A DNA stretch of 64,000 nucleotides from Listeria innocua (GTDB lineage: Bacteria; Bacillota; Bacilli; Lactobacillales; Listeriaceae), in contig NZ_CP117229.1 in NCBI RefSeq assembly GCF_028596125.1, forward strand, positions 1,968,001 through 2,032,000. Direction: 5' to 3'. The position numbers and the translations under genes were made by a program. The stretch's first letter is position 1. Each line of letters opens with the position of its first letter. Below, in pieces: positions 8,388-17,155 of the stretch. The notes under the pieces are model-generated. The model worked only from the letters and a program-made list of their open reading frames with translations. It was not told the DNA's origin and made no database searches.

Positions 8388-9845
8388 TTATTCTTGCGAG
8401 GCGCGGTATTCGTCGTATTGTTTTTGCATTTCTTTCATTACTTTTTTCATACCTGCATCATTTAATTTAGCTTTGAATTTCTCGGTGTATTCTACTGGAT
8501 CGACTGTTCCGGTTAGAAGCGCTGGAGCAAATTCATTACAAACATTTGTAATTGAAGCGATTTCTGTTCTTACTTTAGATGAGTCAAAATAGAAACCTAA
8601 GCCCGGTGATGCTACTGATTTTTTATTAAATGTTTTAAATTGATCCCATTTATCGGCTGGTTCATCTTCATATAATTTAAGGATAAAGTGATTTCCTAGT
8701 GCATAAGTTGGCATGCTATAACGTTCCACACGTGCTGGTAAATCTTGAATTTTGCCATCATCTAACTCTTTATAATGGGTGCCTTCAATTCCTTTATCAA
8801 CCAAATTGCGTAAATATTCATCTGTGTTTAGTAAATCAAGGAATTTCACTGCTTCTTCAGGATGTTGACTTGTCACGGATACAGCTTGAATTGCGCCTGT
8901 GACTGAGTTATTTTTAATGATTGGTGTTTCGGCAATTGGTTGTGTGACTACTTTATATTTACCGCCTGTATTTTTATCCCAAATGTTTTCTGCGTATGGT
9001 TGGTATTTCTCAATACGCACAAACCAGTTTTCTTTATCGTAAGACCATGGATCAGTTGAAGTGGCAATATCTTTAGTAACATAACCTTTTTGGTAGAAGC
9101 TATGAAGCGATTTTAAGGTTTCTAATGTATCTGGTTGTTCATAGAAGTTAACGATTTTACCAGTATCTTCGTATTGATTCACGGCAAAAGGAAGCGGCAC
9201 AGCGTTATCGATTAAATAATCATATGAAAATGCTGGCTTAAAGTCTTTATTCCCGCCAATTGGTGTGATGCTAGGTTCGTTTTCTTTAATGGTTTTTAGC
9301 ATTGGTTCTAAATCGCTGAAGTTTTTTACTTTCGATATGTCCATTTTATATTTATCTACTAGATTTTTATTGAAAACATAGACTTGTTGTTCGCCGACTT
9401 CTTTGTTGGAAGGTACACCGTAAATATTGCCGTCAATCGTTGCTCCTTCCCAAAGAACTTCATTTAATTCAGCTTTCATTTTCTTGCCTTCTTTATCTAG
9501 GTATTTATTTAGTGGCAAGAATGCACCTTTTTGCGAATAAGAAACGAATTCTCCTGCTGCTGAATAGGCAATATCAAAGTTTTCTCCGGAGTTAATAACT
9601 GTTTGCATCCGTTTGCCGTAGTCGCCCCAGTCAATTTGTGTCATTTCTACTTTGACACCAATTTTTTCTTCAGTATATTTATTTACTTCTTTCATTACTT
9701 CTTCCGTGTCTTTTTGTGGTGTCCCAATCATGTACCATTTCAGTGTCGGAACTTCATTTGCATCTGCTTTTTCATCGCTTCCGCACGCACCTAAAACTAG
9801 TAGCAAGCAAAGTGACGCGATGATTACTCCCCATTTCTTTTTCAT
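8388..9845 (-). CDS. ABC transporter sugar-binding lipoprotein
   Basis: 485-residue family 1 extracellular solute-binding protein of the LplA/YtcQ type. The N-terminus MKKKWGVIIASLCLLLVLGAC is a lipoprotein signal with lipobox LGAC (Cys21), so the mature protein is anchored to the outer face of the membrane. It would capture a saccharide and hand it to the two permeases encoded immediately upstream. Context with alpha-mannosidases points to an alpha-mannoside or N-glycan-derived oligosaccharide; this is inference. Last gene of the operon. Confidence 0.92.
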   Translation of the reverse strand: MKKKWGVIIASLCLLLVLGACGSDEKADANEVPTLKWYMIGTPQKDTEEVMKEVNKYTEEKIGVKVEMTQIDWGDYGKRMQTVINSGENFDIAYSAAGEFVSYSQKGAFLPLNKYLDKEGKKMKAELNEVLWEGATIDGNIYGVPSNKEVGEQQVYVFNKNLVDKYKMDISKVKNFSDLEPMLKTIKENEPSITPIGGNKDFKPAFSYDYLIDNAVPLPFAVNQYEDTGKIVNFYEQPDTLETLKSLHSFYQKGYVTKDIATSTDPWSYDKENWFVRIEKYQPYAENIWDKNTGGKYKVVTQPIAETPIIKNNSVTGAIQAVSVTSQHPEEAVKFLDLLNTDEYLRNLVDKGIEGTHYKELDDGKIQDLPARVERYSMPTYALGNHFILKLYEDEPADKWDQFKTFNKKSVASPGLGFYFDSSKVRTEIASITNVCNEFAPALLTGTVDPVEYTEKFKAKLNDAGMKKVMKEMQKQYDEYRASQE

Positions 9846-9863
9846 TAAATTCCCTCCATCTTT

Positions 9864-10835
9864 TTATTCTTTTACGCCGCCAATTGTGAGTCCACTAATG
9901 AAGTATTTTTGGAAAAACGGATAGGTAATCGCGATTGGTAAAGTTGAAATAACAACCATCGCCATTTTTGCCCCGTCTTGAGGAATGGACTTAAATGCGC
10001 CGGCAGTATAAGCAATTTCTGAGTTTTGCCGCATAAATTCTAAATTGTTTTCAATTTTCATAAGCAGAGATTGTAATGGAACTAAATTTGGATTATCAAT
10101 ATAAAGTGATGCTTGGAACCAGTCATTCCAGTAACCGAGCGTAGAGAAAAGCGCGATTGTCGCAAGTCCTGGTAAGGAAAGTGGCACAACCATTTGTAAA
10201 AAGATCCTTAGTTCCCCTGCGCCCTCAATCCGCGCCGCTTCAAGGATTGGTTCCGGAATCGACCGTAAGAAAAATGTACGCATAATCATAATGTAAAAAG
10301 CATTCATTGCTAGTGGTAAAATCATTGCCCAAATACTATTTCGTAAGTGCAAAAATTGTGTCATAACGATATAAGCTGGCACCATCCCGCCACTAAACAG
10401 CATCGTGAAGAAGGCAATAAATGTAAATTGACGGCGATACTTAAATTGTGGTCTGGATATTGCATAAGAATAAAGAGCAATCATTGCAACACTACACACA
10501 GTACCTATAACTGTAACTACAATCGTGATGCCGTATGATTGTAAAAGCTGACCTTTCATCTTCCATAAATATTCGTACGCTTCCATGCTCCACTCTTTCG
10601 GTATTAGTTGAAAGCCATTTGCCGCCAGAGATGTTTCACTCGAAAAAGAAATAACAATAATATATAAAAATGGAAAAATACAGATGAGCGCTAAGAAAGC
10701 GAGCATAACATTCATCGCCACATTCATCTTTTTGCCAAAACCGATAATATCTTTTGCCGGCTTGTTTTTTGCTGGTTTTTCCATTTCGCCTCGCACTTGT
10801 TCTATTTCACTCACTGCTTCAAGCTGTTCTGCCAA
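9864..10835 (-). CDS. ABC sugar transporter permease (LplC/MalG type)
   Basis: 323 residues with six predicted membrane helices from about residue 38; the first 35 residues are a charged cytosolic extension. The permease coupling (EAA) loop is clear: EAARIEGAGELRIFLQMVVP near 220-240, the surface that contacts the ATPase. Starts at TTG 10835 with AAGGAGGCGAGTCGCT upstream. Pairs with the other permease 19 bases upstream. No ATPase gene is present; related Bacillus systems borrow the shared MsmX ATPase. Confidence 0.92.
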   Translation of the reverse strand: MAEQLEAVSEIEQVRGEMEKPAKNKPAKDIIGFGKKMNVAMNVMLAFLALICIFPFLYIIVISFSSETSLAANGFQLIPKEWSMEAYEYLWKMKGQLLQSYGITIVVTVIGTVCSVAMIALYSYAISRPQFKYRRQFTFIAFFTMLFSGGMVPAYIVMTQFLHLRNSIWAMILPLAMNAFYIMIMRTFFLRSIPEPILEAARIEGAGELRIFLQMVVPLSLPGLATIALFSTLGYWNDWFQASLYIDNPNLVPLQSLLMKIENNLEFMRQNSEIAYTAGAFKSIPQDGAKMAMVVISTLPIAITYPFFQKYFISGLTIGGVKE

Positions 10836-10853
10836 AGCGACTCGCCTCCTTTT

Positions 10854-11783
10854 TTAAAATAAGCCATATTCTGGGTTTATTTTTTTCACGATGTAGTTAG
10901 TGAGTAACACTAGAATAAAGCCGACAATCGACTGATAGAAACCAGCTGCCGCACTCATACTCATATCACCGAGCGACGTTAAGCCCCGGTATACATATGT
11001 ATCAATAACATCCGTCACCGGATAAAGTGGCCCTGAATTTCGCGGTAATTGATAAAATAACCCGAAATCCGAATTAAAAATCTTCCCGACATTCAAAATC
11101 GTTAAAATAACCATCAGTGGTGTTAGCGCAGGAATCGTTACATGTCTAATTTGTTGCCATTTGCCAGCGCCGTCAATCATCGCGGCCTCGTAGTAAGTTC
11201 GGTCAATTCCGGCAATTGCAGCAAGGTAGACAATACTTCCATAACCAAGCCCTTTCCAGACATTCATCATGATTAAAATAAACGGCCAATACTTCGGATC
11301 GTTATACCATGAAACAGGATCTTGCCCGAATGCAAGTAAAATATTGTTCATCAGTCCGCTATCTTCACTTAAAAAGCTAAATAAGAAATAACTCACAACA
11401 ACCCATGATAAGAAATGCGGGAAAAGCATTCCTGTTTGATAAATTTTTGCTCCTCGTTTATTTAGTAAGCTGTTAAAGACAATCGCAAGTGCCACGCCAA
11501 GAAACAGCCCAACGATAATAAATACTAAATTATAAAGGACGGTGTTTCGGGTAATAATAAAAGCGTCGTTTGTTTGGAATAGGAATTTAAAATTTTCAAG
11601 CCCCACCCAGTCGCTGTTCATAATACTGGATAAAAATCCTTTCCCATCAATCTTGTAATCTTTGAACGCAATAACTGTACCAAACATTGGTAAGTATGAG
11701 AAAACCAGAAACCATAGAAGGCCCGGAAGTACCATTAATAGCCAAATCCGATTAGCTCGAATTTGTGATAAAACTTTTTTCAA
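10854..11783 (-). CDS. ABC sugar transporter permease (LplB/MalF type)
   Basis: About 309 residues, six membrane helices beginning with IWLLMVLPGLLWFLVFSYLP. The EAA loop is YYEAAMIDGAGKWQQIRHVTIP near 200-221. The start is uncertain: TTG 11783 has AGAGGGG eight bases upstream, while GTG 11792 gives three more residues but overlaps that RBS. With the following permease it makes the heterodimeric membrane channel of the importer. Confidence 0.9.
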   Translation of the reverse strand: MKKVLSQIRANRIWLLMVLPGLLWFLVFSYLPMFGTVIAFKDYKIDGKGFLSSIMNSDWVGLENFKFLFQTNDAFIITRNTVLYNLVFIIVGLFLGVALAIVFNSLLNKRGAKIYQTGMLFPHFLSWVVVSYFLFSFLSEDSGLMNNILLAFGQDPVSWYNDPKYWPFILIMMNVWKGLGYGSIVYLAAIAGIDRTYYEAAMIDGAGKWQQIRHVTIPALTPLMVILTILNVGKIFNSDFGLFYQLPRNSGPLYPVTDVIDTYVYRGLTSLGDMSMSAAAGFYQSIVGFILVLLTNYIVKKINPEYGLF

Positions 11784-11803
11784 TCCATCCACCCCTCTTT
11801 TTT

Positions 11804-11817
11804 TGTAAGTGCTTTCA
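11804..11817 (-). promoter_or_regulatory. cre-like site before the importer genes
   Basis: Minus-strand TGAAAGCACTTACA matches the CcpA operator consensus TGWAANCGNTNWCA except for one base at the central CG. It lies 20-34 bases before the first permease start, where CcpA would block transcription initiation or elongation into the importer genes. Confidence 0.6.
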
Positions 11818-11896
11818 ACATCTTTAGTTTATCGTTTTTAAGGGCGTTAAAATAGTTGCGGATGTTTAGATTTATAGACAAATATTAGAAATAATT

Positions 11897-13381
11897 TTAT
11901 TGATGGATTTTCCGGTAACGATTTGGTGTTTCGCCAGTATGTTTTTTAAACTGTCTATAGAAATAGGCCATATCTGTATAGCCGGATTTCCCAGCAATAA
12001 TCGTTAAATTATCTTTTGTTTGCAGCAACTCTTCCTTCGCATAGTTTACTCGGTAGCGATTCAAATAATCCGTAAAATGCTCACCCATTTCTTTTTGGAA
12101 AAGTTGCCCAAGATAGACTGCATTAATGTGAAAATCGTTGCCAAGCGTTTTTAAGGACATGCCTTCTGAAAAATGTTCGGTAATATACGCTAGTACATTT
12201 TGGATAATAGGGCTTTTTGATTCATCGGTTTGTTTTTTACGATTGTAATAACGAATCGCATAGGTGAGTGTTGCTTCTTCTAGCCCCTCAATGCTTGTTT
12301 CTTCTGCGATTCGTCCCATTGACTCGCTTAATTCTTTAGGGTCTGATTCCGCCATCATCACAAGTAGTTCATTTAAAATATGGAGCATTTGATGCGGATC
12401 GCTTTCTAATTTATGATCGTTCCATTCTTTAAAAAAGTTGTTAATCCATGCTTTGATTTCTTTTTCATTATTCATTACGAGTAGTTTTGCAAGTTGATGT
12501 TGTTTTCTTTTTGGTCGCCAAGTGTGTTTAGTTCTTTTTTGATAGGCAATCAAGCTGCCGGACTCTTTTACAAGCCGTTCTGGAAGTAATCTCGTCAGTT
12601 GTCGGAACGCTTGCGGATACATCATTTCCCCTTGTACTTTTTCGCTGATAAAAATATAAAAAGCTTCGTTTGAAATGCGTTGCTTCATATCTTGATGAAT
12701 CGCTAAAATTTGTTCGGATATAGAGGTTTGTTCGGTTATTCCTAAGATGATTTCATTTTCTGGAGTAAGTAGCATAAATGGATAAGTGCGCCGGTAGTGT
12801 TCAGAAAGCTTTTTCCATTCAGCCATGTCGGTTTCTTTAGTTGGTTGAATCTGGATGAGGACGGCGCTCTCGTTTTGATTTAAAGTCATATCGTATAACG
12901 CAAGTCGCTCTTCCCATTCTTCTTTATTAATTCGTAAATTTAGCCAGCGCCAAATCGTATTGTCCCGTAAAATGTAGTACGCTTCTTCCCTTGGTACGAC
13001 ATTATCTGTCACTTGTTTTTTCTCTATTTGTACGAATGTTTCTTTTAATTCTTGTTCGTTTAAAGGTTTTAATAAATAATTTTCGATTCCCGCTGAAAGT
13101 CCACGTTTTATATAATGAAAATCTTCAAATCCGGAAAGAACGACGCTTTTAGTAGTCGGTTGGCGTTTTTTCCATGCATCGATTAATTCTAAACCATTCA
13201 TCACAGGCATTTCTATATCTGTTAAAAGGACATCCACTTCTTGATCCGCAAATAACTCTAAGGCTAGTTCGCCATTTTTGGCTGTCCCGACAATTTCAAT
13301 GTTTTGCTCAAACTCTGGAATAATGCTTTCTAAACCTTTAAGAATAAGGGGTTCGTCGTCTACTAGTACTATTTTTAGCAT
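11897..13381 (-). CDS. Two-component response regulator, AraC type (YesN-like)
   Basis: 494 residues. Receiver domain 1-120 with acidic pocket VDDE, phospho-acceptor Asp in VLLTDIEMPVMNG near residue 54 and Lys in LLKPLNEQE; a variable middle region; and a C-terminal AraC/XylS double helix-turn-helix (MSLKTLGNDFHINAVYLGQLF and later AIIAGKSGY-like segment, ending FKKHTGETPNRYRK). GGGAGGAGAAAAG is the RBS; the ATG overlaps the kinase stop (TGATG). Members of this family with YesM-type kinases activate adjacent ABC importer genes in response to oligosaccharide; here the importer follows directly. Confidence 0.93.
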   Translation of the reverse strand: MLKIVLVDDEPLILKGLESIIPEFEQNIEIVGTAKNGELALELFADQEVDVLLTDIEMPVMNGLELIDAWKKRQPTTKSVVLSGFEDFHYIKRGLSAGIENYLLKPLNEQELKETFVQIEKKQVTDNVVPREEAYYILRDNTIWRWLNLRINKEEWEERLALYDMTLNQNESAVLIQIQPTKETDMAEWKKLSEHYRRTYPFMLLTPENEIILGITEQTSISEQILAIHQDMKQRISNEAFYIFISEKVQGEMMYPQAFRQLTRLLPERLVKESGSLIAYQKRTKHTWRPKRKQHQLAKLLVMNNEKEIKAWINNFFKEWNDHKLESDPHQMLHILNELLVMMAESDPKELSESMGRIAEETSIEGLEEATLTYAIRYYNRKKQTDESKSPIIQNVLAYITEHFSEGMSLKTLGNDFHINAVYLGQLFQKEMGEHFTDYLNRYRVNYAKEELLQTKDNLTIIAGKSGYTDMAYFYRQFKKHTGETPNRYRKIHQ

Positions 13382-15114
13382 CACTTTTCTCCTCCCGTAT
13401 TTTGAGGTACTTGAAATAGAATGATCGTACCTTCATTTGGCTTACTTGTAATCGTTAATGAGTAAGCTTCACCATATAAAAGTTGCAGTCGTTTGTTTAA
13501 ATTAGCTAGGCCGATGTGGCTTGTTTCAGCTTTACTTTCAATCGTCGCTTGGACTTCTTTTAGCTTTTCCGCGTCCATTCCTTTACCATTATCTTTTATT
13601 TGAAATTGTAAATTGTTATTTTCCGCCGTGACCGTAATTGTAACTACTGGATGTTGGTTTTCTTTATAGGCATATTTGAAAAAATTCTCAATGAGCGGCT
13701 GCAAGGCAAATCGTGGAATATGGGTATGATTAAAACGTTTTTCAATATGGATTTCTAACTTAATCGGCTGTTCATGGCGCATTTCCATAAAACGAACATA
13801 TTGTTTTACATAATTGATTTCTTCGCCTAAAGTTGTGATTTCGCGGTGGTTAGCAGTATAGCGTAGCAGCGTCGCAAGTTGGTAAATCATATCACTTGTT
13901 TCTTTCGCTCCTTCTACGCGGGCATTCATTCTAATTGCTTCTAAAGAATTATAAAGAAAATGAGGTTGCATTTGCCCTTGAAGCGCTTTGAGTCGTGCTT
14001 TTTGTTCTTCCATTTCAAGACTATAGACCTTCTTCACATAAGCGTCGAGATTTTCAGTCATATGGTTAAATCGCTCACTAATCATCGTCAGTTCATCCCC
14101 GTTATTATCGACAGGTAGTTTTGCATCAAGCGTTCCATTTTCCACTCGGTTCATCCCACCAATAATTGTCAAAATCCGCTTGGAGTAGCGCCTGCTTATT
14201 ACAAAATTAACGCTAATAGAAAAAATAACGAGTAACAAACCAATCCCAAATAAAGTCAACTCGATTAATGGCGCGCTATCATCCGTGACACGATATAAAA
14301 ATGTATTATTTTTTAAGCCAGTAGTTTCATCCTCTGTTTTTTGAAAGTATATTTTCTTATTATCTACATTCATCCAACCTTGTTTTTCGGGTGGGGTTAT
14401 TTGTTTTGCAGGATGATTGGAATATAACTCGGCCCCTTTTGTATTATTTATTTGGAAAATCGAGTTTTTATAATCTTTCGTAATCCATTTGTTTAAAAAG
14501 GTCGGATCAATATAAAGCAATAGATAGCCCATTTGTTTTAATGTACTCGGATCGTTAATCGGCTGTTTCACGACAATTTTATTTTCTATCGTATAAAAAT
14601 TTCCTTGTTTCGATGCTTGACTGGCAATATTTTCTTCACCATATGTATCAACAGTTTCTTTCCATTCACGGTAACGACTCGGGAATGTATAGGAGTAGCT
14701 CCCGTCATCTGAAATAAGCTGCAATGCAATAATATCTTCATCATACGAAAAATAAGACTGTAAATAGGTTTGCATATCTACAGAATAAAAATTTTTACTT
14801 TTAAAATAGTTGTCGATATTTTGCTCAGTGTAGCTACCGTAGTCGTTCGTCATCGCGATTTGAACATCTTGCATCAAATCACTATTACGGTAAATATCTT
14901 GCGTTAAACTAATTAATGCCTTTTGCTTTTCAGTTAAAGCTTCCAACTGCTTGCTGGCGATAGTTTCTGCGCGCTGAAGATTTGTATCGAGCTGAATGTT
15001 GGTATAGTACTTATAAATGAAAAAAAGTAACAAGCTCACGGTAAAAAGACTTGTTAAAGAAAAAATTAATAACATCCTTTTAAAAACGCGCTTACGTGGT
15101 AATTCTTGTGTCAT
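13381..15114 (-). CDS. Sensor histidine kinase (YesM-like)
   Basis: 577 residues. Transmembrane helix about 15-35, a large extracellular sensor region to about 280, a second helix about 282-303, HAMP linker, then a His_kinase domain with phospho-acceptor His in LQGQMQPHFLYNSLEAIR near 386 and an ATPase domain with N box PLIENFFKYAYKE and G1 box DNGKGMD, GLANLNKRL. Partner of the AraC-type regulator with which it overlaps by one base. Likely senses an extracellular sugar, possibly with the lipoprotein. Confidence 0.93.
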   Translation of the reverse strand: MTQELPRKRVFKRMLLIFSLTSLFTVSLLLFFIYKYYTNIQLDTNLQRAETIASKQLEALTEKQKALISLTQDIYRNSDLMQDVQIAMTNDYGSYTEQNIDNYFKSKNFYSVDMQTYLQSYFSYDEDIIALQLISDDGSYSYTFPSRYREWKETVDTYGEENIASQASKQGNFYTIENKIVVKQPINDPSTLKQMGYLLLYIDPTFLNKWITKDYKNSIFQINNTKGAELYSNHPAKQITPPEKQGWMNVDNKKIYFQKTEDETTGLKNNTFLYRVTDDSAPLIELTLFGIGLLLVIFSISVNFVISRRYSKRILTIIGGMNRVENGTLDAKLPVDNNGDELTMISERFNHMTENLDAYVKKVYSLEMEEQKARLKALQGQMQPHFLYNSLEAIRMNARVEGAKETSDMIYQLATLLRYTANHREITTLGEEINYVKQYVRFMEMRHEQPIKLEIHIEKRFNHTHIPRFALQPLIENFFKYAYKENQHPVVTITVTAENNNLQFQIKDNGKGMDAEKLKEVQATIESKAETSHIGLANLNKRLQLLYGEAYSLTITSKPNEGTIILFQVPQNTGGEK

Positions 15115-15176
15115 TCTAATTCATTGCCCCCTTTTCCTTTCTGATTATTGCATACTATCAAAAATAATGTAAGGGG

Positions 15177-15788
15177 TTACTTTGGCTCCATCTGTTTAAA
15201 ACGTTGCAAGTTGATTTTCATTATCCAATAACTTGGTAAAACGCCTGAGATAAACAAAATAAAAGCTGGCATTTTAGAAATCAACCAGGCACAAAAAACG
15301 AGTCCAACCACAATCATAAAGGTGTTTTTAAAACTAGTAATAGCTAGTAAGAATGCTTGGCCAACATAAGCGCGAACATTTTTCATTTGGAAGTGAACAA
15401 ATACGGTAAAATACTGCAAAAAGGCAATACCAACGAGAAAAAGTAAGAACATCAAGAAAAAGTATAAAATGGTCGACCAAAATCCTTGCATCAGTTCAAA
15501 AACAATCCGTAAATCAGCATAAAGAAATATCCCAATGGCTGCAAAAATCCCACCTGCTAAATTAGCAGAAACAAATACTTGCTTATAAGTTTGCCAAGCT
15601 GATTTCCAAACAGGCGTGTCTAAATCGCCTCTCGCCCATTTTCTCGTAATCGTAAAAAGAGCAACTGTCGCTGGCATAAATCCAAGCACAATCCCGCCCA
15701 TTAATACAAGAAAAAGCCATACTAAATTCGTCCAAACAAGCCGTATTATCCAATCACTAATAACTGAGAATTTATCAATAAGTTTCAT
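15177..15788 (-). CDS. DUF624 membrane protein (YesL-like)
   Basis: 203 residues with about five membrane helices. The N-terminus (FSVISDWIIRLVWTNLVWLFLVLMGG) and the PATVALFTITRKWARGD motif near 39-55 identify DUF624/YesL. Such proteins recur next to YesMN-type two-component systems and oligosaccharide importers in Firmicutes, but their biochemical role is unknown. Lies between the mannosidase and kinase genes in the same operon. Confidence 0.88.
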   Translation of the reverse strand: MKLIDKFSVISDWIIRLVWTNLVWLFLVLMGGIVLGFMPATVALFTITRKWARGDLDTPVWKSAWQTYKQVFVSANLAGGIFAAIGIFLYADLRIVFELMQGFWSTILYFFLMFLLFLVGIAFLQYFTVFVHFQMKNVRAYVGQAFLLAITSFKNTFMIVVGLVFCAWLISKMPAFILFISGVLPSYWIMKINLQRFKQMEPK

Positions 15789-15813
15789 TCTTTTTTCTCC
15801 TTTGATAGTAAGA

Positions 15814-15850
15814 GAAAGCCTGAGTTTTTCGCCCAGACTTTTCTTTTTTA
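15814..15850. terminator. Hairpin between the GH125 and DUF624 genes
   Basis: AAAGCCTGAG / CCCAGACTTT can form a ten-base stem with G-U pairs and a loop rich in T. The T-run is strong only on the plus strand; in the operon direction it is followed by CTCTTAC. It may be a partial attenuator or an RNA-processing site that tunes downstream expression rather than a full terminator. Confidence 0.4.
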
Positions 15851-17152
15851 TTTACTTAATGGGCTTCCTTTTACATATACACCACATAAACTTAGGACAA
15901 ATTCACTAAACATCGCATTCGACCAAGCAAACCAGTCGCGAGTGAATTCAGCTGGGTTTGAAGCATTAACTCCTTCATGCATGTAATCCGTGCCACCATC
16001 ACCAGCTATTAACATCTCTAAAATAGCTTGTTTCTCGCTTTCTGTTTCTGCGGTTAAACCTTCAATACTGAGCGCAATCGGCCATACATAATGATCCGGC
16101 GTATGAGGGCTACCGATTCCAGTAAGGACGCTACCTTCTACAAAATAAGGATTTTCTCGACTTAAAATGAGTTTTCTAGTCGCTTGATATGCTGGATCAT
16201 TTTTCTCACAAAAACCTAGATACGGCGCAGCGAGTAAGCTCGGTACATTAGCATCATCCATAAATAACTTGCGCCCAGTTCCGTCAACTTCATAAGCATA
16301 AACATCGCCGTAATACGGGTGCGCTTGTTTAGCGTATGTTTCAATTCCAGTTGCGACTTCTTCTCTTAACTCCAAACTAGCTTGGATTAATTTCTTATCG
16401 TCCGAATAAAACTGTGCCGCTATTTCTTGAGCGTAATCCATCACTACGACCAAAAACATATTACTTGGCACAAGATAACCGTACATACACGCATCATCAC
16501 TCGGTCTAAATCCACTCCAAGACATCCCCGTATAACTTACATCTGTTCCTTTGCCATTATTATTTAAAGTATCTGATTGACGCACATTTTCTCGTTCAAA
16601 ACGATATGGACTTTGCTCCGTATGCTTTTGTTCCGTTTTAAATACGTCGATAATCTGGTGCAAAGCCTGTCTGAATTCCTCGGTAAAATGACCCGTGTGA
16701 TTAGTACTTTTCCATAATAGATAAGCTAACTGGACTGGGTAGCAAAGTGAATCAATTTCGTATTTACGCTCCCAAACAAGGTCTGACATCTCTGTTTTAT
16801 CTTGTTGAAAACCGGCACCATTCGCAGTTTTATTAAAAGCATTCGCATAAGGATCATGAAGAATATATTTTGTTTGCAGTTTTATGAGATTTTCAATTAA
16901 TGTCGCCATCTCTTCATCTTCTTCTGCAACAATTAAATAAGGGCGGATTTGGCTCGTTGAATCGCGTAACCACATGGCTGGAATATCGCCTGTAATAACA
17001 AACGGAAGCCCCTCTTCTGTTTCCTGCAAAGTAGTTGTATAGGTGTTAGTAAAACATTTTTCAAACATGCGATGTAATTTTTCATTTTCTGGAAAAGTCG
17101 TTTTTACTATATCAATCCATTTGTTAAAACTTGTTGGTACTTTCTTTGTCAT
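15848..17152 (-). CDS. Glycoside hydrolase family 125 exo-alpha-1,6-mannosidase
   Basis: 434 residues, the usual GH125 length, (alpha/alpha)6 fold. Recognisable segments are AMWLRDSTSQIRPYL near 55-69, NEX-like FNKTANGAGFQQDKTEMSDLVWERKYEIDSLCYP near 105-140, TGMSWSGFRPSDDACMYGYLVPSNMF near 208-233 and GDGGTDYMHEGVNASNPAEFTRDWFAW near the C-terminus. Characterised members (from Clostridium and Streptococcus) remove alpha-1,6-linked mannose. No signal peptide, so it acts in the cytoplasm on imported glycans. RBS AAGGAGTG; three bases separate it from the upstream GH38 gene. Confidence 0.9.
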   Translation of the reverse strand: MTKKVPTSFNKWIDIVKTTFPENEKLHRMFEKCFTNTYTTTLQETEEGLPFVITGDIPAMWLRDSTSQIRPYLIVAEEDEEMATLIENLIKLQTKYILHDPYANAFNKTANGAGFQQDKTEMSDLVWERKYEIDSLCYPVQLAYLLWKSTNHTGHFTEEFRQALHQIIDVFKTEQKHTEQSPYRFERENVRQSDTLNNNGKGTDVSYTGMSWSGFRPSDDACMYGYLVPSNMFLVVVMDYAQEIAAQFYSDDKKLIQASLELREEVATGIETYAKQAHPYYGDVYAYEVDGTGRKLFMDDANVPSLLAAPYLGFCEKNDPAYQATRKLILSRENPYFVEGSVLTGIGSPHTPDHYVWPIALSIEGLTAETESEKQAILEMLIAGDGGTDYMHEGVNASNPAEFTRDWFAWSNAMFSEFVLSLCGVYVKGSPLSK

Positions 17153-17155
17153 GAA

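Noticed and set aside
15616-15909. Plus-strand 97-codon ORF
   Set aside because: Antisense shadow of the DUF624 and GH125 genes.
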